Assembly (NCBI RefSeq): GCF_016428645.1
Contig: NZ_JAELXW010000022.1
Span: forward strand, 1 to 64,000
DNA: 64,000 nt
Direction of reading: 5' to 3'
Source: Glycomyces salinus
Lineage (GTDB): Bacteria > Actinomycetota > Actinomycetes > Mycobacteriales > Micromonosporaceae
The translations under genes were made by a program, and so were the position numbers. Below, one piece after another: positions 33,251 through 41,206 of this stretch (its first letter is position 1; the number at the start of each line of letters is the position of its first letter). The notes below the pieces were generated by a model that saw only the letters and a list, made by a program, of their open reading frames with translations, had not been told where the DNA came from and ran no database searches.

Positions 33251-33408
33251 GGCGTCGATCTTCGTCGATCGGGGTGGGGCGGGGCGAGTCCTTTTCTGCG
33301 GCGGCCGGTCGGGCCTTCGCGCTCCCGCAAGCGTGTCGGGCCGCGCGGCCGGCCGCCGCTCGGACCATCTCACAGCATCGGGACCGGGGCTCGTCGCGCG
33401 GGTGGGAC

Positions 33409-34026
33409 CTAACTGGAGGCGACCCGGAACCCGAGCGCGACCAGGACCGCGCCGGTGACGCCGTTGATCCAGGCGCGCACGCTCGGGTTGTCGAACACCT
33501 TTCGCAGCAGGCCGACGAGATTGGCCAGGGCCAGGAACCACACGCCGTTGACGGCCGCGGCGACCGCGGCCAGTCCGCCGATCTGGACGAGACCGGAGCC
33601 GCCGTCGATGAACTGCGGGACGAGGGCGGTGAAGAACACCAGGGCCTTCGGGTTGAGGACGTTGGTCAGCAGGCCGGTTCGGAACGCCTGCCAGTGGGTG
33701 ATCTCGCGCGAGAGGTTGAGGCCGCCGACCGGCTTCTTGCGGTCTTTGAGCGCGCTGATGATCGATCGGACTCCAAGGTACACGAGGTAGGCGGCGCCGG
33801 CGATCTTGACGACGGTGAAGGCGAGGACGGAGGCGGCCAGGAGCGCGGCCAGCCCGAAGGAGGTGGCCACGACCCAGACGCTGATGCCGAGGGCGACGCC
33901 GAGCGCGGTCCACATCCCGGCGACCCGGCCGCCTAGCATAGTGTTCCTGGTCACCATGGCGAAGTCGGGTCCGGGGACGATGGAGGCGATCAGGATCGCC
34001 GTCGCGAACACCATCAGCGCGGTCAT
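33409..34026 (-). CDS. LysE/RhtB-family amino-acid exporter
   Basis: The 205-residue protein has the six-helix LysE fold, with the signature IVPGPDFAMVTRNTMLGGRVAGMWTALGVALGIS (in parts) near the N-terminus and LNPKALVFFTALVPQF, the family proline-containing helix. It exports amino acids or derivatives such as homoserine or threonine. The start ATG 34026 has GAGGAGA upstream. It diverges from an EamA exporter gene. Confidence 0.9.
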   Translation of the reverse strand: MTALMVFATAILIASIVPGPDFAMVTRNTMLGGRVAGMWTALGVALGISVWVVATSFGLAALLAASVLAFTVVKIAGAAYLVYLGVRSIISALKDRKKPVGGLNLSREITHWQAFRTGLLTNVLNPKALVFFTALVPQFIDGGSGLVQIGGLAAVAAAVNGVWFLALANLVGLLRKVFDNPSVRAWINGVTGAVLVALGFRVASS

Positions 34027-34062
34027 CGGCGTCTCCTCTCCGCGGGCGCGGGCCGCGGTCAA

Positions 34063-34090
34063 TTCTGACACCGGCGGCCGGGCTTAGAGT
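34063..34090 (+). promoter_or_regulatory. Promoter of the EamA leader
   Basis: TTCTGA (34063-34068) and TAGAGT (34085-34090), spacer 16. Transcription should start near 34097, which is the A of an ATG. Confidence 0.45.
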
Positions 34091-34096
34091 GGGCGC

Positions 34097-34132
34097 ATGC
34101 GTTCTGGACAGCTCTCCCCGCCCGCCGCTTAG
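34097..34132 (+). CDS. Candidate leader peptide MRSGQLSPPAA
   Basis: An 11-codon reading frame opens at 34097, seven bases after the -10, so it would be translated from a leaderless end. It encodes MRSGQLSPPAA and its stop codon lies in a hairpin (34120-34140). A second, terminator-like hairpin and a third near the ribosome site of the EamA gene follow. The layout resembles a ribosome-mediated attenuator; no run of one regulatory codon is present, and a Pro-Pro pair precedes the stop. Confidence 0.4.
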   Translation: MRSGQLSPPAA

Positions 34133-34223
34133 CAGCGGGCCTCTCCCATCCGCGCGTGTCGGGCCGCGGCCCGGCGCGCGTCTCGGTCGTGCCCGCAGAT
34201 GAGATCCACCTTTCCGAATCTCA
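34120..34223 (+). promoter_or_regulatory. Three hairpins in the EamA leader (attenuator candidate)
   Basis: Stem 1: GCCCGC (34120-34125) with GCGGGC (34135-34140). Stem 2: 34153-34165 with 34168-34180, 13 bp with two G-U pairs, followed by TCTCGGTCGT. Stem 3: TGAGAT (34200-34205) with ATCTCA (34218-34223), directly before the ribosome site. Confidence 0.45.
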
Positions 34224-34241
34224 CGTGCAGGGGAACGCACC

Positions 34242-35201
34242 TTGTCCACCTCGATCGAAGTCATCGCGCCGGTCGGCGCCTCACGGGCCGCTCGGCGCGG
34301 CCTGGTCTTCCTCACCTACACCGGCCTGTCCTGGGGCACTACGGGCGCTGTGGCCGAACTCGTCTACCGGGCCTCGGACTTCGGTCCGATGGCCCTCTCG
34401 TTCTGGCGGCAGCTCGGCGGGCTGGTGCTGCTGCTGGCCTTCTTGGCGGTGCGGCCGCGCGCGTCGCGTCCGGTCCGGCCGCTGCGGCGACTGCGGTCGC
34501 GGCTGCCGCTGCTGCTCGGCGCCGGGGTCGGAATGGCGGTGTTCCAGGCCGCCTACTTCGTCGCCGTCGAGGCCACCGGCGTGGCGGTCGCGACGATCGT
34601 CACGCTCGGGTGCGGGCCGATCCTGACCGCCGCCGGGGCCCGGGTGCTGCTGGGCGAGCGGATCGGCCACGGCGGTCTGGCGGCCGTGGCGGGGGCGCTG
34701 TGCGGGCTGGGAATCCTGGTCGGCTGGAATGCCGAGGGCGTGGCGACCACCGCGGGGATAACGTTGTCCGTGATTTCGGCGGCAGGATACGCGACCGTCA
34801 CGCTCCTGGGCCGCCTGGCCGGGCGGGGCCCGGTCGGCGAGGACCCGTTCGCGCTGACGGTCTGGTCGTTCGGGGTCGGCACGGCCGTGCTGCTGCCGCT
34901 CGCCCTGGCCGAGGGGATCGCCCCGGCCGGCGAGGGGACGGCGGCCGCGTTCGGCCTCGTGGGCTACCTGGCCGTGTTCACCACCGCGCTGGCCTATCCG
35001 CTGTACTTCGCCGGGACGGCGAGGGTACGCGCGGCCACGGCGTCGGTGATGATGCTGCTGGAGCCGGCCAGCGCGGCCGCGATCGCCGTGGGCTTCCTCG
35101 ATGAGCCGCTGACGGCGGCCACCGCGCTCGGGACGCTGGTGCTGCTGGGGTCGATCGCGCTGCTGGCGGTGGCCGAGTCGCGGCGGCCGGCCCTCGGTTA
35201 G
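34242..35201 (+). CDS. EamA/DMT-family transporter
   Basis: This 319-residue membrane protein has two EamA repeats of five helices each (the first opens LVFLTYTGLSWGTTGAVAELVY; the second opens GITLSVISAAGYATVTLLG), and the closing ASVMMLLEPASAAAIAVGFLDEPL is the family signature. EamA proteins export amino acids, purines or other metabolites. It starts at TTG 34242 with CAGGGGA upstream. A LysE gene diverges from it and an MFS gene converges with it (four-base overlap of stops), forming an exporter group. Confidence 0.9.
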   Translation: MSTSIEVIAPVGASRAARRGLVFLTYTGLSWGTTGAVAELVYRASDFGPMALSFWRQLGGLVLLLAFLAVRPRASRPVRPLRRLRSRLPLLLGAGVGMAVFQAAYFVAVEATGVAVATIVTLGCGPILTAAGARVLLGERIGHGGLAAVAGALCGLGILVGWNAEGVATTAGITLSVISAAGYATVTLLGRLAGRGPVGEDPFALTVWSFGVGTAVLLPLALAEGIAPAGEGTAAAFGLVGYLAVFTTALAYPLYFAGTARVRAATASVMMLLEPASAAAIAVGFLDEPLTAATALGTLVLLGSIALLAVAESRRPALG

Positions 35202-36382
35202 CGGCGGGCGACCAGGAGTGCGACCGGGGCCAGCAGTGCCGCCCCGATCCACAGCACGCTCGTGGTCGACACCGTGTCGACGGCCACGCCCCCGGCCCAG
35301 GACCCGATCGCGATCGAGAGGTTGAACATCATGGTGTTCAGGCTGGTCGCGATCTCGGTCCGGTCGGGGGCGGCGCGCATGTACCAGGTCTGGACGGCCG
35401 GGGAGACCAGGCCGTAGCCCAGGCCCCACAGGATCAGGACGGCCGCGGCCGAGACGGTGTCGCCGACTGTCAGCGCCATCAGGACCATCGCGGCGGCGAT
35501 GGCCGCCGACAGGCCGACGAGGGTGCCGCGCAGCCGCTTCCCGATCAGGGCCCCGGCGGCGAAGGTGGCCGCCAGCGCGGCGATGCCGTAGACCATCAGC
35601 AGGCCCGAGACGCCCCCGGCGCCGATGCCGTTGCCGATCAGGATCGGCCGCAGGTAGGTGAAGGCGATGAACTGCCCGGCGACGATCAGGAAGGTCAGCA
35701 GCAGTCCGGTGCGGACCCCGGAGGATTCGCGAAGCAGCCGCGGCAGGTCGGAGAACCGCGCGCTCCCGGCGGAGGGCAGGGGTGGCACCAGGACCCAGAC
35801 GGCCGCCAGGACGACCAGGGCCAGTACGCCGAGGCCGACCATGGCGGCCCGCCAGCCGAGCAGGTCGCCGACGAGGGTTCCGGCCGGGACGCCGACGACG
35901 CTGGCCGCGCCGATGCCGCCGAAGATCACCGCGGTCGCGCGCGGGACGTACCGCTCGGGCACCAGCCGCACGGCGATGCCTCCGGCGATGGACCAGAAGG
36001 CACCGATGGTCACGCCGACCAGGACGCGGGCGGCGAGCATGAGCGCGAAGTCCTCGGCGAGCGCGGCGGCGAGGTTGGCGCCCGCCACCAGGACGGCCAG
36101 GCCGAGCAGGATGCGGCGGCGGTCGGCGCGTCCGGCCAGGACGATGCTGACCGGGGCGGTGGCGGCGGCCACCAGGCCGGGGACGGTGACCATGAGCCCG
36201 GCCCGTCCGGCGCTGACGCCGAGGTCGGCGCCGATGTCGGTGAGCAGGCCCACCGGCAGCAGTTCGGCGGTGATGACGGCGAAGACGCCGAGGGCGACGG
36301 CGGCCACGGCCAGCCATTGCCGGAGGGTGGCGCGTTCGACGCCGGGGGTGGTCTCAGTGGTGCGCTGGTCAAGGGCGGTCAC
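35198..36382 (-). CDS. MFS drug/sugar-efflux transporter (DHA1 type)
   Basis: The 394-residue protein has twelve predicted helices. It opens LRQWLAVAAVALGVFAVITAELLPVGLL, has the motif A loop GRADRRRILLG between helices 2 and 3 and motif C-like GVPAGTLVGDLLGWRA, matching DHA1 arabinose/chloramphenicol efflux proteins. GTG 36382 is preferred (AAAGG 11 bases upstream); longer readings from 36493 add non-family residues. Substrate unknown. It is divergent from the CDF gene. Confidence 0.88.
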   Translation of the reverse strand: MTALDQRTTETTPGVERATLRQWLAVAAVALGVFAVITAELLPVGLLTDIGADLGVSAGRAGLMVTVPGLVAAATAPVSIVLAGRADRRRILLGLAVLVAGANLAAALAEDFALMLAARVLVGVTIGAFWSIAGGIAVRLVPERYVPRATAVIFGGIGAASVVGVPAGTLVGDLLGWRAAMVGLGVLALVVLAAVWVLVPPLPSAGSARFSDLPRLLRESSGVRTGLLLTFLIVAGQFIAFTYLRPILIGNGIGAGGVSGLLMVYGIAALAATFAAGALIGKRLRGTLVGLSAAIAAAMVLMALTVGDTVSAAAVLILWGLGYGLVSPAVQTWYMRAAPDRTEIATSLNTMMFNLSIAIGSWAGGVAVDTVSTTSVLWIGAALLAPVALLVARR

Positions 36383-36557
36383 GACGCTAGGCCTTTCGCA
36401 GAATCGGTTCTCGGCACGACCCTCGCGGGTCTTCATATGCCGGAACCGGTCCGCCACTCGGTCCTGCGTCGGTGCCGCGGGCCAGATCCGCACAGGGGCC
36501 GCGTTCGCGGCCGGGACTTATAGTCGATCCCTTGACGGTGTGCGGGCCTCGCCGTGG

Positions 36558-36578
36558 CCGAGTGCGCGTAGCACTCGG
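36558..36578 (+). other. Hairpin in the leader of the cation diffusion facilitator gene
   Basis: CCGAGTGC (36558-36565) pairs with GCACTCGG (36571-36578) across a five-base loop, 65 bases before the ATG. GGATAAC near 36596 could be a -10. No known riboswitch core is recognisable in 36383-36642. Confidence 0.3.
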
Positions 36579-36642
36579 GGCGCCACCGATGTGCAAGGAT
36601 AACACCGCGCGCGACACCCCTACCCGAAAGGAACACGAGCCT

Positions 36643-37566
36643 ATGTCAGCTGAGGGCGGCACCAAGGCGATCCTGGCCGCGCTGGCGGCCAACACCGGAA
36701 TCGCGGTGAGCAAGTTCATAGCCGCCGGGATCACCGGCTCGGCGTCGATGCTGGCCGAAGGCGTCCACTCGGTGGCCGACGCGTCCAACCAGGCGCTGCT
36801 CCTGCTCGGCAAGAAGCGCTCTGAGCGCGAAGCGAGCCCGGCGCACCCGTTCGGATACGGCCGCGAGCGCTACATCTACGCGTTCATCGTCGCGATCGTG
36901 CTGTTCACCGTCGGCGGGCTGTACGCGATCTACGAGGGGTACCACAAGCTCTCCGACCCGCACGAGCTGTCGTCGCCGATGGTGGCGGTCGTGGTGCTGG
37001 TGATCGCGATCGTGCTCGAATCGTTCTCGCTGCGCACGGCGGTCAAGGAGTCGAACGCGGTGCGCGGCGAGCGGACGTGGGTGCAGTTCGTGCGCGGCGC
37101 GAAGTCGCCGGAGCTGCCGACGATCCTGCTGGAGGACATCGGCGCGCTGGTCGGCCTGATCGCCGCGCTGCTGGGCGTCGGGCTGTCGATCCTGACCGGG
37201 GACCCGATCTTCGACGCGATCGGCACGCTCGTGATCGGCGTGCTGCTGGTCGCCATCGCGGTCGTCCTGGCCGTGGAGATGAAGAGCCTGCTCATCGGCG
37301 AGTCGGCCTCGCTGGACAACATCGCCGCGATCGAGGCGGCGATCACCGCCGACGGCTCGATCAACCGGATCATCCACCTCAAGACCCTCCACATCGGGCC
37401 CGAGGAGATGCTGGTGGCCGCGAAGATCGCGATCGAGCGCGGCGAGACCGGGGCCGAGATCGCCGCCGAGATCGACGGGGCCGAGAGCCGCATCCGCGAG
37501 GCGGTCCCGCTGGCGATGCAGATCTACCTCGAACCGGACCTGGATCGGGTCCGTGCGGAGCGGTAG
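36643..37566 (+). CDS. Cation diffusion facilitator (CDF) metal efflux protein
   Basis: At 307 residues this CDF-family antiporter exports Zn, Fe, Mn or Co in exchange for protons. The helix-2 metal site EGVHSVADASNQ and helix-5 region LLEDIGALVGL are visible, followed by the C-terminal cytoplasmic ferredoxin-like domain (IIHLKTLHIGPEEMLVAAKIAIERG). The cytosolic GKKRSEREASPAHPFGYGRERYIYAF segment resembles the family loop. ATG 36643 has AAAGGA ten bases upstream. The metal cannot be assigned from sequence. Confidence 0.9.
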   Translation: MSAEGGTKAILAALAANTGIAVSKFIAAGITGSASMLAEGVHSVADASNQALLLLGKKRSEREASPAHPFGYGRERYIYAFIVAIVLFTVGGLYAIYEGYHKLSDPHELSSPMVAVVVLVIAIVLESFSLRTAVKESNAVRGERTWVQFVRGAKSPELPTILLEDIGALVGLIAALLGVGLSILTGDPIFDAIGTLVIGVLLVAIAVVLAVEMKSLLIGESASLDNIAAIEAAITADGSINRIIHLKTLHIGPEEMLVAAKIAIERGETGAEIAAEIDGAESRIREAVPLAMQIYLEPDLDRVRAER

Positions 37567-37570
37567 CGAT

Positions 37571-37595
37571 GGTGCCGCCGCTGCGCGGCGGCACC
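37571..37595. terminator. Bidirectional terminator between CDF and excisionase-like genes
   Basis: GGTGCCGCCGC (37571-37581) pairs with GCGGCGGCACC (37585-37595), three-base loop, between convergent stops. Confidence 0.75.
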
Positions 37596-37602
37596 TCCTC
37601 CC

Positions 37603-37845
37603 CTATTCGGCGCCGAGCAGTTCGAGCAGCCGCGGCACCGGCACCCGGTAGCTGTGGCCGATCCGGAGCACCTGGACGGGGAACTCCCCGTCCTTGGCCA
37701 GCCGGTAGGCCACGGTCCGTCCGATCCCGAGGATCTGCGCGGCCGTCTCGACGTTGGTCATGACTCCGAGCGCCTTGACCCGTTCGACGGTCCACACCTC
37801 GTCCTCGGCGACGTTCGAAAGCCCCGCCTTCGCATCCGGTGTCAT
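37603..37845 (-). CDS. Helix-turn-helix (MerR/excisionase-type) DNA-binding protein
   Basis: This 80-residue protein holds an HTH_17 excisionase-type domain: NVETAAQILGIGRTVAYRLAKDGEFPVQVLRIGHSYRVPVPRLLELLG (in parts). Such proteins bind DNA next to attachment sites or act as small regulators; no integrase or phage gene is near. ATG 37845 has AAAGGA upstream; the longer frame to 37890 is less likely. It is monocistronic. Confidence 0.8.
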   Translation of the reverse strand: MTPDAKAGLSNVAEDEVWTVERVKALGVMTNVETAAQILGIGRTVAYRLAKDGEFPVQVLRIGHSYRVPVPRLLELLGAE

Positions 37846-38041
37846 GCGATTCCTTTCCTCATGATCCGAGCAGGCACGGGCGGCCCGCACCCGGACGTCA
37901 TGGACCAGTCGACCCCATGCGGCACCCTCGTGTCCAGACCGGATCGGCCGTATTCACCCGTACGCGTGGCGGATCGGCGCCAGGCTGGGCGGGATCGGAC
38001 GGCATCGGGCCCGAGCGCGGGACCCGGGCCGGCCGATGATG

Positions 38042-38854
38042 TCAGTCGTCGGGGAAGATCCACCGCAGGTCCGGCGGCACCAGGGTGGCCGACTCGAGCA
38101 GCTCGACGACCAGGTGGTGGTTGAGGGCGTTGCCGACCGGCTCGCCCACCTCCTCGCGGGTCAGGCCGCGCACGCCCTTGCGCGAGAGGCGGGACCGCAC
38201 CCGCGTGGCGATCCGCTCCACGCGCCGGTCGCTCCAATTCCCGTCGGGTTCGACGCGGTCGAGCGCTTCGGCGGCCTCGCGCCGGGAGACCGGCTGCGGG
38301 AACTCCTCGTGCAGGAGGTAGCGCTGCGCCAGGGCCACCATCACCAGCCGCTCCTCCCCGCTGAGCGCCCAGGCCTTCTGGTTGGTGTCGGCGGTGTGCA
38401 CGTCCGGGGGCCGGTAGCCGCTCTCGGGCACCACGTACAGCTCCATGAGGTGCTCGCGCCGCTGGGAGCCGCGCACGAACAGCGGCGTGTAGCCCTCGGG
38501 AAGCGCCACCGGATCGTCCTGCGGGGACACCAGCCGCGAGCCCGGCAGCCGCACCGGAGTCCTCCCGAGCGCGTCGACCCACCAGCGGCCGGTCCGGTGC
38601 GTGAGTCTGCCGTGTTCGCGGCTGACGGCGCGGTCCTTGCCGCCCAGGCAGACGTGCACCTCGTCCCGGTTCCGTCCGAACAGGATCGACCGGCCTTCCC
38701 TGGGCCCGAACGCGATGCCGCCTTCGAGGGAAAGGGCGTAGATCATCCCCGGCGGGGGCCGGTCGGGAAGGCCGGACTCGAGCCGATCGGGAACGCCGAG
38801 CGCGAGCGTCGCCAGGTCGGCAGGGAGGCTCGCTCCCTGATCAATATCGGTCAC
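38042..38854 (-). CDS. FHA-domain protein with C-terminal winged-helix-like domain
   Basis: The 270-residue protein has an FHA domain at ~45-125 (RSILFGRNRDEVHVCLGG, SREHGRLTHRTGRWWVDALGRTPVRLPGS), which binds phosphothreonine, and a C-terminal helical region (~150-260, AEALDRVEPDGNWSDRRVERIATRVRSRLSRKGVRGLT) that looks like a DNA-binding domain. GTG 38854 (GGAGG five bases upstream) is the start. A transmembrane Ser/Thr kinase gene lies 500 bases away on the same strand, with a small lipoprotein gene between, so it may read that kinase's signal. Function is inferred. Confidence 0.8.
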   Translation of the reverse strand: MTDIDQGASLPADLATLALGVPDRLESGLPDRPPPGMIYALSLEGGIAFGPREGRSILFGRNRDEVHVCLGGKDRAVSREHGRLTHRTGRWWVDALGRTPVRLPGSRLVSPQDDPVALPEGYTPLFVRGSQRREHLMELYVVPESGYRPPDVHTADTNQKAWALSGEERLVMVALAQRYLLHEEFPQPVSRREAAEALDRVEPDGNWSDRRVERIATRVRSRLSRKGVRGLTREEVGEPVGNALNHHLVVELLESATLVPPDLRWIFPDD

Positions 38855-38963
38855 ATCGACCTCCAACTGCCGCGTCCCCCCTACGTTGGCACGCCGCGGT
38901 CGGGACCCCTCCCGCCCGGGACGGACTACAACTGTATGACCTAATCAGCACAGGAGGATTCCG

Positions 38964-39323
38964 ATGCGCCGCAGCCCGATCGCGATCGCTCTCACCGCAG
39001 CGGCCATGCTCGCTCCGGCCGCCTGCGGGCAGGGCGATGGGCTGCCGGAAGCGGACGACGGCACCGATTACGACACCTGCTTCGAGGGGACCTGCACCGT
39101 GCTGGTCACCGAAGGGGTGGAGGTCGAGATCGACGAGTCGTTCCAGGTCGGCACCGTCTCGGTCGAATCGATCAATGACGACACGGTCGACTTGGAGGCC
39201 GCCGGCGGCGGCCTGTCGTTCACGCTCGCGGTCGATACCACCGGCAACTTCCAGGGCCTCCTCATCGTCGAGGTCCTCGGCATCGAGGGAGACGAGGCCG
39301 TCCTGCGGTTCTATCCGGCCTAG
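38964..39323 (+). CDS. Small lipoprotein of unknown function
   Basis: The 119-residue protein has a lipoprotein signal with lipobox PAAC (Cys21) and a mature part with CFEGTCTVLVTEGVEVEIDESF, then a beta-rich domain ending VLRFYPA. Two cysteines around FEGT may form a disulphide. No family is recognised. The start ATG 38964 follows GGAGGA. It lies between the FHA gene and the kinase gene but on the opposite strand to both. Confidence 0.6.
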   Translation: MRRSPIAIALTAAAMLAPAACGQGDGLPEADDGTDYDTCFEGTCTVLVTEGVEVEIDESFQVGTVSVESINDDTVDLEAAGGGLSFTLAVDTTGNFQGLLIVEVLGIEGDEAVLRFYPA

Positions 39324-39336
39324 CGGGTCGGCCGAC

Positions 39337-41127
39337 TCAGCCCTCCGCGAGCGCGGCGGCGGCCGGTTCGGCAAGGTCCAGGGCCATCTCGCACAATTCC
39401 TCGTTCGGGGCGTCGCCGTAGACCAGCAGGCGGACCAGTTCGGCGGTGGTGGTGCCGTCGCCATCGGCGCTAGGGCCCTGACGGTGCACGATGCTGACCA
39501 GGCACGAGTCGTCGGTCCAGCGGTCGCGCTGGAGGTAGGCCTCGCGCCCGCCGAGCGTGATCGGCTCGCCTTCCTCGGCGGTGAGAGGGTCGCTGCGCTG
39601 GAACAGGATCCGCAGCCGGTAGTCCCTGGTGGTGCTGCCCCAGTTGCACTCCCATTCGCCGTAGTTGACGACCGGGTGGGTGGCGTCGATGCCGGGGAAC
39701 AGTTCGAGCTCGTCGTTGCCGAGGAGGTCGCAGGCGCTGAGGCTGATGAGCGAAGACGGGTCGAGATCGTCTTCGCGCCTGGGGATCTGTCCCTGCTCGA
39801 GCACGTCGAGGGCGGTGCCGACGGCCAGGTCGGCCATCGCGCACAGGTCGACGTCCCGGCCTCGGTCCTGGGCGGCGTCGATCGAGATCAGGTGCCTCCC
39901 GTCGGGCAGGACCAGCTGCCGTTCGCATATCTCGGGCGCCTCCGGGTCGAGGCGGACGACGCCGACCTGCCCGATCATCTCGACCTGGCCCGAGGGCGGG
40001 TGCTGGGAGGTGCGCCAGATGTCCACCTCGACGTCCACCTCGTCCTGCCCGAGGTCGACGACCACGTCGCAGGAGTTGAATATGCCCTGGTCGGTGTCGA
40101 ACCGGGCCTCGCCGTAGTCGGTGTAGTCGTCGGGGTCGAGCAGGGCGCAGGGATCGGCGGTGACCGCCTCGCCGATGAGGTCGACCTGCTGTCCGACGGT
40201 GCCGCCGTCCGCGGTGCCTTCTCCGGGGGCGCCGCCGGTGTTCCAGTAGACCAGTGCCACGGCCGCGGCCACGGCGATCGCGGCGGATCCGCCGCTCCAG
40301 GCGAGGTTGCGGCGGGTCAGCAGTGCCGCTCGCGGTTCGGAAACCGGCGTTTTGCCGAGGGTCTCGGCCGCCTCCCCGGCTCCGGGACGCCGCTTGGGGT
40401 CGAAGTCCAGCATGGACGACAGGAGCTGTTCGAGCCCCCCGGCGCGGCGGGGCGCGTCGATCTCGCGCTTGATGGTGCGGCGCAGGCGCGCGAGCTGGTT
40501 GCCCCGGCCGAACGGGGAGGCGCCCTCGATCGCCTCGAACAGGGTCGCACCCAGCGAGAACACGTCGGAGGCCTTGGTGAAGCGGCCGCCGTCGGCGACC
40601 TCAGGGGCCAGGTAGCCGGGGGTGCCGGCCAGGCGGCCGGAGACGGTGATGGTCTCGGCGTCGTAGACCAGGCGGGAGATCCCGAAGTCGGCCAGTTTGG
40701 CGCGGTCGTCGGCGGCGACGAGGATGTTGCCGGGCTTGAGGTCGCGGTGGAGGATGCCCTCGCGGTGCACCGCGGCCAGGGCGTCGGCCAGCTGCGCTGC
40801 GATCTCGGCGGCCCGGTCGGGGGCGAGGCGGCCGAGTTCGGCCAGGGTGCGTCCGCCGGGGATGTACTCCATGACCAGCCACCAGTCGTCGCCGTCGCGG
40901 ATCACGTCGTGGACGGCGACGACGTTCGGGTGGTTGACCTTCGCGGCTGTGCGCGCCTCCGACCGCAGCCGCTCGGAGTCGGCGTCGTCGGCGTCGGACA
41001 GCGCGCGTTTGAGCGCGACGGTCCGGTCCAGTTCGGTGTCGGTCGCCCGCCACACCTCTCCGTGGCCGCCGGAACCGAGCCGTTCGTCCAGCCGGTAACG
41101 TCCGCCGACCTTCCTGCCTTGGCGCAC
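39337..41127 (-). CDS. Transmembrane Ser/Thr protein kinase (PknB-like)
   Basis: The 596-residue protein has a Hanks-type kinase domain (1-~265): glycine loop LGSGGHGEV, Lys40 in VALK, catalytic HRDLKPGN at 127-134, DFG at 147-149 and APE at 174-176. A single membrane helix at ~280-295 is followed by ~295 extracellular residues with several cysteines and no PASTA repeats. It would phosphorylate cytoplasmic targets in response to an outside signal. Its FHA-domain neighbour is a natural partner. The stop lies 13 bases from the lipoprotein stop. Confidence 0.93.
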   Translation of the reverse strand: MRQGRKVGGRYRLDERLGSGGHGEVWRATDTELDRTVALKRALSDADDADSERLRSEARTAAKVNHPNVVAVHDVIRDGDDWWLVMEYIPGGRTLAELGRLAPDRAAEIAAQLADALAAVHREGILHRDLKPGNILVAADDRAKLADFGISRLVYDAETITVSGRLAGTPGYLAPEVADGGRFTKASDVFSLGATLFEAIEGASPFGRGNQLARLRRTIKREIDAPRRAGGLEQLLSSMLDFDPKRRPGAGEAAETLGKTPVSEPRAALLTRRNLAWSGGSAAIAVAAAVALVYWNTGGAPGEGTADGGTVGQQVDLIGEAVTADPCALLDPDDYTDYGEARFDTDQGIFNSCDVVVDLGQDEVDVEVDIWRTSQHPPSGQVEMIGQVGVVRLDPEAPEICERQLVLPDGRHLISIDAAQDRGRDVDLCAMADLAVGTALDVLEQGQIPRREDDLDPSSLISLSACDLLGNDELELFPGIDATHPVVNYGEWECNWGSTTRDYRLRILFQRSDPLTAEEGEPITLGGREAYLQRDRWTDDSCLVSIVHRQGPSADGDGTTTAELVRLLVYGDAPNEELCEMALDLAEPAAAALAEG

Positions 41128-41206
41128 CGTTGCTCCTGTCGCCGTTCTAGATCGCTCCAGTCATGGATAGCAGCCCCGAAGTTGGTCTCCGGGACCGGTC
41201 GGACGT

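Noticed and set aside
33298-33359. 11-bp inverted repeat with a 40-base loop near the LysE gene
   Set aside because: The loop is too long for a confident terminator, and neighbouring GC-rich repeats can pair by chance.
36383-36642. Riboswitch upstream of the CDF gene
   Set aside because: Only one simple hairpin is present; no conserved core of Mn, NiCo or cobalamin riboswitches.
37603-37845. Prophage or integrative element because of the excisionase-like gene
   Set aside because: No integrase, tRNA or repeats flank it; small MerR/excisionase-type regulators are common in actinobacteria.
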